From Solibacillus ferritrahens (GTDB taxonomy: Bacteria > Bacillota > Bacilli > Bacillales_A > Planococcaceae): a stretch of 64,000 nucleotides of DNA. Positions 26,562 through 34,434 of the stretch are shown here, in pieces; the stretch's first letter is position 1; every line of letters starts with the position of its first letter. Under the pieces are notes generated by a model that was not told the origin of the DNA, did no database searches, and was given only the letters and a program-made list of their open reading frames with translations. The translations under genes were made by a program, and so were the position numbers. The stretch spans positions 248,001 to 312,000 of the forward strand of contig NZ_JAXCLE010000002.1 of assembly GCF_037027585.1 (NCBI RefSeq), written 5' to 3'.

Positions 26562-27542
26562 ATGTTACGTTCAATGTATTCAGGTATCTCAGGGTTAAAA
26601 AACTTCCAAACGAAATTAGACGTTATTGGGAATAATATCGCAAATGTTAATACTTACGGATTTAAAAAGGAGCGCACAATTTTTAAAGATTTAATTTCAC
26701 AAACACAAGCAGGTGCATCTGCTCCTACTCCAACTCGTGGGGGAGTAAACGCAACTCAAGTAGGTTTAGGTTCTCAATTAGCAGCAATTGATACTATTCA
26801 TAATCCAGGATCAATGCAAACAACAGGACGTATTCTTGACTTAGCAATTTCAGGTGATGGTTTCTTCATGGTAGCCGACTCGTTGGGTGAACCAGATCCT
26901 ATTACTGGTGATATTGCAGACCCAGGTTATGAAAACATTCTTTATACGCGAGCTGGTAATTTCTATATGGATAGAAATGGTTATTTAGTAAATGGAGAAG
27001 GTAAATATTTAGTAGGTCATGCTAATGATGCTTTATCGATTGACGATACAACTACAATTGATGGTAGTGAAGCGGATAATGATAAAGCAAATAATGGTTT
27101 ACTTTTACCAGGAAACTTAATTGATGGGAGTGGTGGTGCGCCGCAAATTGATTTAGCAGCATTTAGTAACCCTATTCGTATTCCTACTACAGCACAGTCA
27201 ATGACAATTGGTCAAGATGGAACAGTTAACTATGTTGACTATAAAGGAGACCTCCAATATGCTGGACAACTTATATTAGCGAAGTTTCCAAATGCATCAG
27301 GGTTACAGAAAAATGGAGGTAACTATTTCCAAGAAACTGCAAACTCGGGAGTTGCATATGGTCAAACAGCTACTGTTGAAGGTATTGGCTCTGTTCAATC
27401 AGGATTCATGGAAATGTCCAACGTAGACCTTTCTGAAGAATTCACTGAAATGATCGTGGCACAACGTGGATTCCAGGCGAACTCACGAATTATCACAACT
27501 TCAGATGAGATTTTACAAGAGTTAGTTAACTTAAAACGATAA
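26562..27542 (+). CDS. flgE: Flagellar hook protein FlgE
   Basis: FlgE builds the hook. The 326-aa product starts MLRSMYSGISGLKNFQTKLD, followed by GNNIANVNTYGFKK, and ends with the C-terminal SNVDLSEEFTEMIVAQRGFQ and NSRIITTSDEILQELVNLKR helices that pack together in the hook. It is longer than B. subtilis FlgE (264 aa) through acidic insertions in the surface domain (near LGEPDPITGDIAD and DDTTTIDGSEADND). I chose the ATG at 26562 behind AGGGAG, although the 11-nt spacing is wide. FlgG-like rod proteins share these ends, but the operon position supports hook. Confidence 0.92.
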   Translation: MLRSMYSGISGLKNFQTKLDVIGNNIANVNTYGFKKERTIFKDLISQTQAGASAPTPTRGGVNATQVGLGSQLAAIDTIHNPGSMQTTGRILDLAISGDGFFMVADSLGEPDPITGDIADPGYENILYTRAGNFYMDRNGYLVNGEGKYLVGHANDALSIDDTTTIDGSEADNDKANNGLLLPGNLIDGSGGAPQIDLAAFSNPIRIPTTAQSMTIGQDGTVNYVDYKGDLQYAGQLILAKFPNASGLQKNGGNYFQETANSGVAYGQTATVEGIGSVQSGFMEMSNVDLSEEFTEMIVAQRGFQANSRIITTSDEILQELVNLKR

Positions 27543-27571
27543 TCTAAAATATATATTATATATTCATTGTA

Positions 27572-27610
27572 AAGGAGGGTCGGGCCGGCTCTCTATTGCA
27601 GGTCCGGCCC
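27572..27610 (+). promoter_or_regulatory. SD-hairpin-start arrangement before swrD
   Basis: A strong SD (AAGGAGG, 27572-27578) lies 39 bases before the swrD ATG (27618). Between them GGGCCGG (27582-27588) and CCGGCCC (27604-27610) form an all-GC 7-bp stem with a 15-nt loop. If the hairpin folds, the SD-to-ATG distance drops to about ten bases. No other SD is visible. Confidence 0.6.
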
Positions 27611-27617
27611 TATTTCA

Positions 27618-27842
27618 ATGATCGAAATCACTCGCTTAAATGGCAAAGCATTTACTTTAAATGCATTATACATAGAAACAGTCGAAGCTTTCCCAGATAC
27701 TCAAATTACGCTGACGACTGGGCGTAAATTCATTGTTTTAGAAACTGAAGAACAGGTGCGGCAAAAGGTAAAGGTCTTTTATCAGAATATACAAGTTTTA
27801 TCAAACCCGCATCTAAGAGGTGAAAAAGATGAAGAACAATAA
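27618..27842 (+). CDS. swrD: FlbD family protein SwrD (YlzI)
   Basis: The 74-aa product belongs to the FlbD family: MIEITRLNGKAFTLNALYIE and TTGRKFIVLETEEQV. In B. subtilis SwrD raises flagellar motor power, perhaps through the stator, and is needed for swarming. The gene lies between flgE and fliL as expected, and overlaps fliL by 14 bases. Translation initiation is unusual because its only good SD is separated from the ATG by a GC hairpin. Confidence 0.9.
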   Translation: MIEITRLNGKAFTLNALYIETVEAFPDTQITLTTGRKFIVLETEEQVRQKVKVFYQNIQVLSNPHLRGEKDEEQ

Positions 27843-28254
27843 ATTATTAACAATTATGCTAATTATATTAGTGACGATAACACTTATAGGTGTTATTGTA
27901 GTGGTGTTATTAACACAGCTAGACAAAGAATCGCCAAGTGGTCCAACGATTGATGATATCGTTGAGTCTTCTGTCGATATACCTGAAATCACAACAAATT
28001 TAGCTGATGGAAGCTTTGTTCGAATTTCATTAAAAATTCAAGCATCAGATAAAAAAGCAGGTGAAGAACTGTTAAAGCGTGACTTCCAAGTGAAAAATAT
28101 TGTCATTCAGGAACTTTCAGAAACGGAAGAAGAGGCTTTAGAGGGAAAACAAGGTAAAACGGCATTCCAAAATGCAATAAAATCTCAAGTAAATGAGTTA
28201 ATGCAAATTGGAGAAATTACACAAGTATATATTACTTCATATGTACTTCAATAA
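27829..28254 (+). CDS. fliL: Flagellar basal body-associated protein FliL
   Basis: FliL is a single-pass membrane protein that associates with the stator. The 141-aa product has a transmembrane helix at about residues 5-25 (LTIMLIILVTITLIGVIVVV) and a periplasm-facing stomatin-like domain starting with TTNLADGSFVRISLKIQ. The ATG at 27829 follows AGAGGTG by about seven bases. An in-frame GTG at 27820 overlaps the SD and is unlikely. The C-terminus ITQVYITSYVLQ is typical. Confidence 0.95.
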   Translation: MKNNKLLTIMLIILVTITLIGVIVVVLLTQLDKESPSGPTIDDIVESSVDIPEITTNLADGSFVRISLKIQASDKKAGEELLKRDFQVKNIVIQELSETEEEALEGKQGKTAFQNAIKSQVNELMQIGEITQVYITSYVLQ

Positions 28255-28296
28255 ATTAGTTTACATTATTTTATATCTTGAAATGGAGGTGGGCAA

Positions 28297-29292
28297 ATGG
28301 CAGGAGATATAATGTCCCAATCCGAAATTGATGCGCTTTTGTCAGCGATTTCAACAGGTGAAATGTCGGCAGCAGACATGAAAAAAGATGACGAAACACG
28401 GAAAGTTAAAGTATATGACTTTAAACGTGCTTTACGCTTTTCTAAAGACCAAATCCGAAGTTTGACCCGTATACATGAAAATTTTGCAAGGCTATTAACA
28501 ACCTTCTTTTCCGCTCAGTTAAGGAGCTATGTACAAATAACAGTTGCATCTGTTGACCAAATTCCATTTGAAGAATTTGTTCGTTCTATACCGAATATGA
28601 CATTGATCAATGTTTTCGAGGTTCCACCATTGGATGGTAATATTCTAATGGAAATTAACCCGAATATTGCCTATTCAATGTTGGACCGATTGATGGGAGG
28701 AACGGGTGCAAGTCATAGCAATGTCGATAATTTAACCGAAATAGAAACAAAAATTATGACCAATCTATTCGAACGTTCATTTGATAATTTGCGGGAAGCA
28801 TGGGAAAATGTCGCTGAAATCGATCCTATGCTAGTAGAATTGGAAGTTAATCCGCAATTTTTACAAATGATTTCACCGAATGAAACAGTAGTTGTTATTT
28901 CTTTGAATACTATCATCGGGGAAACAACTGGGATGATTAATATTTGTATTCCACATGTTGTATTGGAGCCAATTGTACCGAATTTATCTGTCCGTTACTG
29001 GATGCAGACTAATACGAAGGAGATTTCTCCTGAGCAAACTAAGATGCTTGAAAAACGAGTGAAACAAGCAAAATTACCTGTTATTGCCGAATTAGGCACG
29101 ACAGATATTACGATTGAAGATTTCTTGATGATGACGATTGGAGATGTCATTCCACTAAATCAAAAAATTGAACATCCGTTGACATTAAAAGTGGGGGATT
29201 TACCTAAATTCACCGTTCAGCCTGGTAAACTAAATAAAAAAATGGCTGTCCAGATTATCGAACCTTTGAAAGGAGGAGACGAAGATGAGTGA
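28297..29292 (+). CDS. fliM: Flagellar motor switch protein FliM
   Basis: FliM is the C-ring component that binds CheY-P. The 331-aa product has the N-terminal CheY-binding stretch MSQSEIDALLSAI, a middle CheC-like domain and a C-terminal SpoA/FliN-like domain (LPKFTVQPGKLNKKMAVQI). The SD is GGAGGTGG. It overlaps fliY by eight bases. Confidence 0.98.
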   Translation: MAGDIMSQSEIDALLSAISTGEMSAADMKKDDETRKVKVYDFKRALRFSKDQIRSLTRIHENFARLLTTFFSAQLRSYVQITVASVDQIPFEEFVRSIPNMTLINVFEVPPLDGNILMEINPNIAYSMLDRLMGGTGASHSNVDNLTEIETKIMTNLFERSFDNLREAWENVAEIDPMLVELEVNPQFLQMISPNETVVVISLNTIIGETTGMINICIPHVVLEPIVPNLSVRYWMQTNTKEISPEQTKMLEKRVKQAKLPVIAELGTTDITIEDFLMMTIGDVIPLNQKIEHPLTLKVGDLPKFTVQPGKLNKKMAVQIIEPLKGGDEDE

Positions 29293-30514
29293 TGAAATGC
29301 TCTCCCAAGAAGAAATTGAGGCCCTATTAAGAGGCGAGACATTGGATGATGTTTCAGCTAACCTTGAGCCTCAAAATGAAGAAGTAAAAGTTGAGGATTA
29401 TTTAACTCCAATAGAAATTGATGCATTAGGTGAAGTAGGGAATATATCATTCGGTAGCTCCGCAACTGCTTTATCTGCATTATTAGGACAAAAGGTAGAT
29501 ATAACAACGCCAAGTATTTCAATGATTAATCGTAATCGTTTAGAAGAAGAATTCCCTAATCCGTATGTTGCCGTACAAGTAGAATATACAGTTGGCCTAT
29601 CCGGCATGAATTTACTTGTTATTAAACAATCGGATGCTGCAATTATTGCGGATTTAATGCTAGGTGGGGATGGCTTAAACCCTAAACCCCAGTTAAATGA
29701 AATACAATTAAGTGCAGTTCAGGAAGCAATGAATCAAATGATGGGTTCTGCCGCTACATCTATGTCAACTGTATTTAATCAAAAGGTGGATATTTCTCCA
29801 CCATCCATTGATTTAATGAATATTTCTCAAAATGAAGGTACAGATAATATACCGCCGGATGATTTATTAGTAAAAATTTCATTCAGACTACGCATTGGGG
29901 AATTAATAGATTCTAATTTAATGCAATTACTACCTTTAAAATTTAGTAAAAAAATAGTAAAGTCATTAATGGGAGAAACTGATGAGCCTATTGCCGCAAC
30001 TACAGCAGTTCCTCCTGCACCTGTGTCATCGTCAGCACCGCAACAAACGATACAGCAGCAGGAACAGGTACAGCAAGCACAAGTTCAACAGCCAATGCCT
30101 GAACAACCGACACAACCAATGTATCAGCAACCAATGCCTGAACAACCGGCTCAACAGTCTATGTATCAACAACCAGTTTATTCGGCACCGCCAGCAAATG
30201 TACAGCAAGCTCAATTTGCCAACTTCGAATCTGCAAATATATCACAGACAGAAGCGCGCAATTTAAATATGCTGCTTGACATTCCATTGCAGGTTACAGT
30301 AGAGCTAGGGCGAACAAAACGTTCAGTAAAAGAAATATTGGAGCTTTCCAGTGGGTCTGTAATTGAGCTAGATAAGCTAGCTGGTGAACCTGTAGATATT
30401 TTAGTAAACAGCAGGTTAATCGCAAAAGGTGAAGTTGTAGTAATTGATGAGAACTTTGGTGTTCGAATCACAGATATTTTAAGTCAAGCCGATCGCTTGA
30501 ACAATCTAAGGTAG
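29285..30514 (+). CDS. fliY: Flagellar motor switch phosphatase FliY
   Basis: FliY replaces FliN in Bacillales and also dephosphorylates CheY-P. The 409-aa product has an N-terminal MLSQEEIEALL CheY-binding peptide. Its CheC-type domain keeps both E/N active-site pairs (DALGEVGNISFGSSATALS and AVQEAMNQMMGSAATSMS). A P/Q/M-rich linker follows (about 235-310) with repeated QPMPEQP and MYQQP units, then the C-terminal FliN-like SpoA domain (LDIPLQVTVELGRTKRSV). The linker repeats are also near-identical at DNA level and may vary in length between strains. Confidence 0.97.
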   Translation: MSDEMLSQEEIEALLRGETLDDVSANLEPQNEEVKVEDYLTPIEIDALGEVGNISFGSSATALSALLGQKVDITTPSISMINRNRLEEEFPNPYVAVQVEYTVGLSGMNLLVIKQSDAAIIADLMLGGDGLNPKPQLNEIQLSAVQEAMNQMMGSAATSMSTVFNQKVDISPPSIDLMNISQNEGTDNIPPDDLLVKISFRLRIGELIDSNLMQLLPLKFSKKIVKSLMGETDEPIAATTAVPPAPVSSSAPQQTIQQQEQVQQAQVQQPMPEQPTQPMYQQPMPEQPAQQSMYQQPVYSAPPANVQQAQFANFESANISQTEARNLNMLLDIPLQVTVELGRTKRSVKEILELSSGSVIELDKLAGEPVDILVNSRLIAKGEVVVIDENFGVRITDILSQADRLNNLR

Positions 30515-30538
30515 TTTTCTAATTGGAGGAATCAGATT

Positions 30539-30901
30539 ATGTCTAAAAGGATTTTAATTGTTGACGATGCGGCTTTCATGCGCATGATGATCAAAGACAT
30601 TTTAACAAAAAATGGATACGAAGTAGTTGGGGAAGCAGCTGATGGTATACAAGCAGTTGATAAGTACAATGAGCTACGTCCGGATTTAGTAACAATGGAT
30701 ATTACAATGCCTGAGATGGATGGTATTGCTGCATTAAAGGCCATTAAGGGCACAGATCCAAACGCTGTTGTCATTATGTGTTCAGCAATGGGTCAACAAG
30801 CTATGGTAATTGATGCCATTCAAGCCGGTGCAAAAGACTTTATAGTCAAGCCATTCCAAGCTGACCGTGTAATTGAAGCCATTCAAAAAGCATTAGGTTG
30901 A
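30539..30901 (+). CDS. cheY: Chemotaxis response regulator CheY
   Basis: This is a single receiver domain of 120 aa. The acidic pocket Asp9/Asp10, phospho-acceptor Asp54 (VTMDITMPEMDG), Ser82 and Lys104 (FIVKPF) are all present. CheA phosphorylates it; CheY-P binds FliM and FliY. The SD is TTGGAGGAA. Its position inside the flagellar cluster, next to fliY, is as in B. subtilis. Confidence 0.98.
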   Translation: MSKRILIVDDAAFMRMMIKDILTKNGYEVVGEAADGIQAVDKYNELRPDLVTMDITMPEMDGIAALKAIKGTDPNAVVIMCSAMGQQAMVIDAIQAGAKDFIVKPFQADRVIEAIQKALG

Positions 30902-30905
30902 TGTC

Positions 30906-31589
30906 ATGAAAGCAAAAAAATCATTTCGATTTTGGCTCGCTGTTGGAATAGTATTGATAACGGCATTATTTACACCAATCTCAAATGGAACTTTTGCGAT
31001 GGTTAGTAACGTTTACGAGAACTGTAATGAAAACCCTGAAGTATGTTCGGAAGAAAATATTTCAGAAGACAATGCTACAGATGCCGACGCAGAAAATACT
31101 GAATCGGCATCTGTCAGCATCGGGTTCTGGGACTACATAAAAGTTTTAATAGCGCTTGTATTTGTACTAGGGCTATTATTGTTTATTTTGAAGTATTTAA
31201 ACAAGCGTAACTCAAACTATCAACAAAATGCCGTAGTTAAAAATATCGGCGGCTTGTCTGTAGGGCAGCAAAAGTCTGTACAATTACTGCTAATCGGTAA
31301 AAGTGTATATGTAGTAGGTGTAGGTGATAATATTCAGCTTCTCAAGGAAATTGATTCCGAAGAGGAGATTGAACAATTGCTTAGTCAAACTGAAAGTAAC
31401 CAAAATATGATGAAAACATCACCTTATATTGCAGAGTTATTTAAGAAATTTTCAAAAAAGAATCGACCAGAGGATATTTCAAATAGCCCTAAATTTAATG
31501 ATATGTTCAATGAAAAAATAGGGGAAATAAAGAAACAGCGTAGTAATGAGTTAGAGCGTTGGAAAGAACGGGAGCGTGATGAACGATGA
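30906..31589 (+). CDS. fliO: Flagellar biosynthetic protein FliO (FliZ)
   Basis: FliO assists FliP assembly into the export gate. The 227-aa product has an N-terminal signal-anchor helix (about 8-28), an acidic extracytoplasmic segment (EENISEDNATDADAEN), a second transmembrane helix (about 82-100, VLIALVFVLGLLLFILKYL) and a cytoplasmic part with QNAVVKNIGGLSVGQQKSVQ. The B. subtilis orthologue is named FliZ. The SD is weak (GGTTGATG), and start coupling to cheY (four bases apart) is likely. Confidence 0.9.
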   Translation: MKAKKSFRFWLAVGIVLITALFTPISNGTFAMVSNVYENCNENPEVCSEENISEDNATDADAENTESASVSIGFWDYIKVLIALVFVLGLLLFILKYLNKRNSNYQQNAVVKNIGGLSVGQQKSVQLLLIGKSVYVVGVGDNIQLLKEIDSEEEIEQLLSQTESNQNMMKTSPYIAELFKKFSKKNRPEDISNSPKFNDMFNEKIGEIKKQRSNELERWKERERDER

Positions 31590-32251
31590 ACGATCTTCTT
31601 TCCGTCTTTTCTGAAAGCGATCCGGGGAATGTATCCACATCGGTTACGCTATTATTCTTGTTGACGGTTCTCTCTTTAGCACCAAGTCTTTTAATATTAA
31701 TGACATCGTTCGCTCGTATTGTCATTGTTTTGTCTTTTACAAGAACGGCCTTAGCTACAAACCAAATGCCTCCTAACCAAGTCATTATTGGTTTGGCCTT
31801 GTTTTTGACATTTTTTATAATGGCACCAACATTCCAACAAGTAAATGAGCAGGCATTGCAGCCACTCTTTGATGAAGAAATAAATTTAGAGGAAGCGTAT
31901 GAGCGAGCAACGATACCATTTAAACAATTTATGGCACAGCATACAAGGCAAAAAGATCTAGAGTTATTTATAGAATATAACCAAGCGGAGTATCCGGATT
32001 CGATTGAAGAAATTCCGATGACGCTAATAGTACCTGCATTTGCTTTAAGTGAAATTAAAACAGCATTTCAAATGGGTTTTATGATTTTCATTCCGTTTTT
32101 AGTTATTGATATGGTTGTCGCAAGTACACTTATGTCGATGGGGATGATGATGCTACCTCCAGTAATGATTTCACTACCATTTAAAATATTGTTGTTTGTA
32201 CTCGTCGATGGTTGGTATTTAGTGATGAAATCTTTACTTCAAAGTTTTTAG
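31586..32251 (+). CDS. fliP: Flagellar export gate protein FliP
   Basis: FliP is the main pore component of the flagellar export gate. The 221-aa product has transmembrane helices at about 15-40, 50-70, 155-180 and 190-215, the LTSFARIVIVLSFTRTA-type segment, FIPFLVIDMVVASTLMSMGM (FliP signature) and MLPPVMISLPFKILLFVLVD. Its start overlaps fliO (ATGA). Confidence 0.98.
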   Translation: MNDLLSVFSESDPGNVSTSVTLLFLLTVLSLAPSLLILMTSFARIVIVLSFTRTALATNQMPPNQVIIGLALFLTFFIMAPTFQQVNEQALQPLFDEEINLEEAYERATIPFKQFMAQHTRQKDLELFIEYNQAEYPDSIEEIPMTLIVPAFALSEIKTAFQMGFMIFIPFLVIDMVVASTLMSMGMMMLPPVMISLPFKILLFVLVDGWYLVMKSLLQSF

Positions 32252-32264
32252 GGGATGATACATA

Positions 32265-32534
32265 GTGACACAGGAAATGGTCATTGCAGTTGCAGAAAAT
32301 GCAGTTTTTACAATATTGATAGTTTCGGGACCATTACTTTTAATCGCGTTAGCTAGCGGTCTAGTTGTAAGTATATTTCAGGCGACAACTTCCATTCAAG
32401 AGCAGACATTGGCGTTCGTACCAAAAATCGTAGCTGTACTGGTTGCGATTATATTTTTTGGTCCTTTTATGATTTCGAGAATGACAGATTATTTTCATGA
32501 TATTTTGAATAATTTAGTCCGGTATATTGGGTGA
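32265..32534 (+). CDS. fliQ: Flagellar export gate protein FliQ
   Basis: FliQ is a small two-helix protein packing around the FliP pore. The 89-aa product shows two transmembrane segments (about 15-38 and 50-72) and the ATTSIQEQTLAFVPKI family motif. The GTG start lies behind GGGGATG. Confidence 0.97.
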   Translation: MTQEMVIAVAENAVFTILIVSGPLLLIALASGLVVSIFQATTSIQEQTLAFVPKIVAVLVAIIFFGPFMISRMTDYFHDILNNLVRYIG

Positions 32535-32538
32535 GGAA

Positions 32539-33315
32539 ATGACGGAAATAATACCGAATCTATCAATATTACTATTAATCTTAGTTCGCGTTTCTGCTTT
32601 TTTTGTCACTGTACCTTTATTTTCTTACCGTACAATTCCCCCACAAGTACGCATTACATTGGCGGTTGTTTTAGCGTGGATGATGTATTACACGTTTAAT
32701 ATGGAACCATTTGAAATAAATGGTGTGTATTTATTGCTCGTTTTAAAAGAGGCGATTATCGGGCTGATGTTAGGTTTAGCTGCGATGATTATTCTATCTG
32801 CTGTTCAGATTGCAGGTGGGTTCATCGATTTCCAAATGGGATTTGCGATGGCAAATATTATTGATCCTCAAACAGGAGCACAATCTCCTTTAATGGGGCA
32901 ATTTCTAAACTTTTTAACGTTGCTTTTATTGTTGGCGATTAATGGTCACCATCTACTTTTGGATGGTATATTTTATAGTTATCAGTTTTTACCTATGGAC
33001 CAATTCTTTCCGAACTTTGGGGAAGAAGGAACCGTATTGTTTATTATGAAAATGTTTGTTTCTGTTTTTGCCATTGCATTTCAAATGTCAGCTCCAATAG
33101 TTGCAACTCTGTTTTTAGTAACATTAGCGTTGGGGATTACCGGGAAAACCGTGCCACAAATGAATATTTTTGTTATCGGCTTTCCTATTAAAATAGCGGT
33201 AGGCTTTCTTGTAATGATAGTGACTATGGGTGTATTAGTTGGAGTTATGAAGGAACTGATTGAATTTATGATTGTTTCATTACGTGAATTAATGGTTATT
33301 TTAGGTGGTGGCTAA
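32539..33315 (+). CDS. fliR: Flagellar export gate protein FliR
   Basis: FliR completes the FliPQR gate. The 258-aa product has six transmembrane helices, the RVSAFFVTVPLFSYRTIP signature near the N-terminus and the AGGFIDFQMGFAMANIIDP segment in the middle. The start is uncertain. The ATG at 32539 has GTGAGG only two bases upstream, and an in-frame TTG at 32527 has no SD. The fliQ stop (32532-32534) lies beside both, so translational coupling probably sets the start. Confidence 0.93.
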   Translation: MTEIIPNLSILLLILVRVSAFFVTVPLFSYRTIPPQVRITLAVVLAWMMYYTFNMEPFEINGVYLLLVLKEAIIGLMLGLAAMIILSAVQIAGGFIDFQMGFAMANIIDPQTGAQSPLMGQFLNFLTLLLLLAINGHHLLLDGIFYSYQFLPMDQFFPNFGEEGTVLFIMKMFVSVFAIAFQMSAPIVATLFLVTLALGITGKTVPQMNIFVIGFPIKIAVGFLVMIVTMGVLVGVMKELIEFMIVSLRELMVILGGG

Positions 33316-33316
33316 G

Positions 33317-34411
33317 ATGGAGTTAAAACTTTTAATAAAAGTAGATCTTCAGTTTTTTGCAGGAGAAAAGACTGAAAAGGCAACACCAAAAAAGCGACAG
33401 GATGCACGTAAAAAAGGACAAGTATTAAAGAGTCAAGATGTAACTGCAGCTGTATTATTATTACTGTCATTTTTCTTTTTACTCTTTTTTGCACCATTTA
33501 TGTATAACGGGGTAAAAGGATTTTTACTACAAGGGCTTGAGCGCAATATGTTAATTGAAACGCTGAATGCCGAAACAGTTATGTATATGTATGTCGAGTC
33601 CATAAAAGAGATGGCGATTATAGTTTTACCTATTATGGTTGTCGCCATGATTGCAGGTATTGGAGCTAACTTTTTTCAATTTGGCTTATTATTTACAACA
33701 GAAACTTTAAAAATCGATTTAAAGAAAATGGATCCTATTAAAGGGATAAAAAAAATTATATCTGTCCGGGCAATCGTCAATTTAATTAAATCATTATTGA
33801 AAGTGACATTGATCGGAACGGTTACCACAGTGGTAATCATCATCTACTTAGAAGATGTATTATCGCTTGCTTTACATAGTCCCGCAGAAATATTGGCGAC
33901 TGTTGCCTATTTATCTGCCATTATGGGAATAGCGGCTTCTATAATGCTCGTGTTCATCGCATTGATTGATTATATTTATGAAAAATACGAATATGAAAAA
34001 CAATTGAAAATGTCAAAGCAGGATATTAAAGATGAACATAAAAATTCGGAAGGCGATCCTTTAATTAAGTCCAAAATTAAACAGCGTCAACGGGAAATGG
34101 CGATGCGTAGAATGATGCAGGAAATCCCTGCCGCAGACGTGGTTATTACAAACCCGACCCATTATGCCATTGCGTTAAAATACGATGAGGACCAAATGGA
34201 CGCCCCAAGAGTAGTGGCAAAAGGTACTGATTTTGTCGCACAAAAAATAAAACTCATTGCAAAAGAACATGATGTCATTATGGTCGAAAACAGGCCACTT
34301 GCCCGTGCAATGTATGATCAAGTGGAAATCGGCCAAGCAGTGCCTGAAGAATTTTTCAAAGCGGTCGCTGAAGTTCTTGCATATGTATACCGTATTAAAC
34401 GCAAAATTTAA
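33317..34411 (+). CDS. flhB: Flagellar export switch protein FlhB
   Basis: FlhB is an export gate protein whose C-terminal domain cleaves itself and controls the switch from hook to filament export. The 364-aa product has VDLQFFAGEKTEKATPKKRQ at its N-terminus (residues 9-28), four transmembrane helices (within about 45-215), a charged linker, and the self-cleavage motif NPTH at 279-282 in ITNPTHYAIALKYD. The ATG at 33317 follows GGTGGTGG. A partial paralogue of its post-cleavage part is ylqH at 5411. Confidence 0.97.
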   Translation: MELKLLIKVDLQFFAGEKTEKATPKKRQDARKKGQVLKSQDVTAAVLLLLSFFFLLFFAPFMYNGVKGFLLQGLERNMLIETLNAETVMYMYVESIKEMAIIVLPIMVVAMIAGIGANFFQFGLLFTTETLKIDLKKMDPIKGIKKIISVRAIVNLIKSLLKVTLIGTVTTVVIIIYLEDVLSLALHSPAEILATVAYLSAIMGIAASIMLVFIALIDYIYEKYEYEKQLKMSKQDIKDEHKNSEGDPLIKSKIKQRQREMAMRRMMQEIPAADVVITNPTHYAIALKYDEDQMDAPRVVAKGTDFVAQKIKLIAKEHDVIMVENRPLARAMYDQVEIGQAVPEEFFKAVAEVLAYVYRIKRKI

Positions 34412-34434
34412 CAGAGATTTCAGGAGGGACATCA

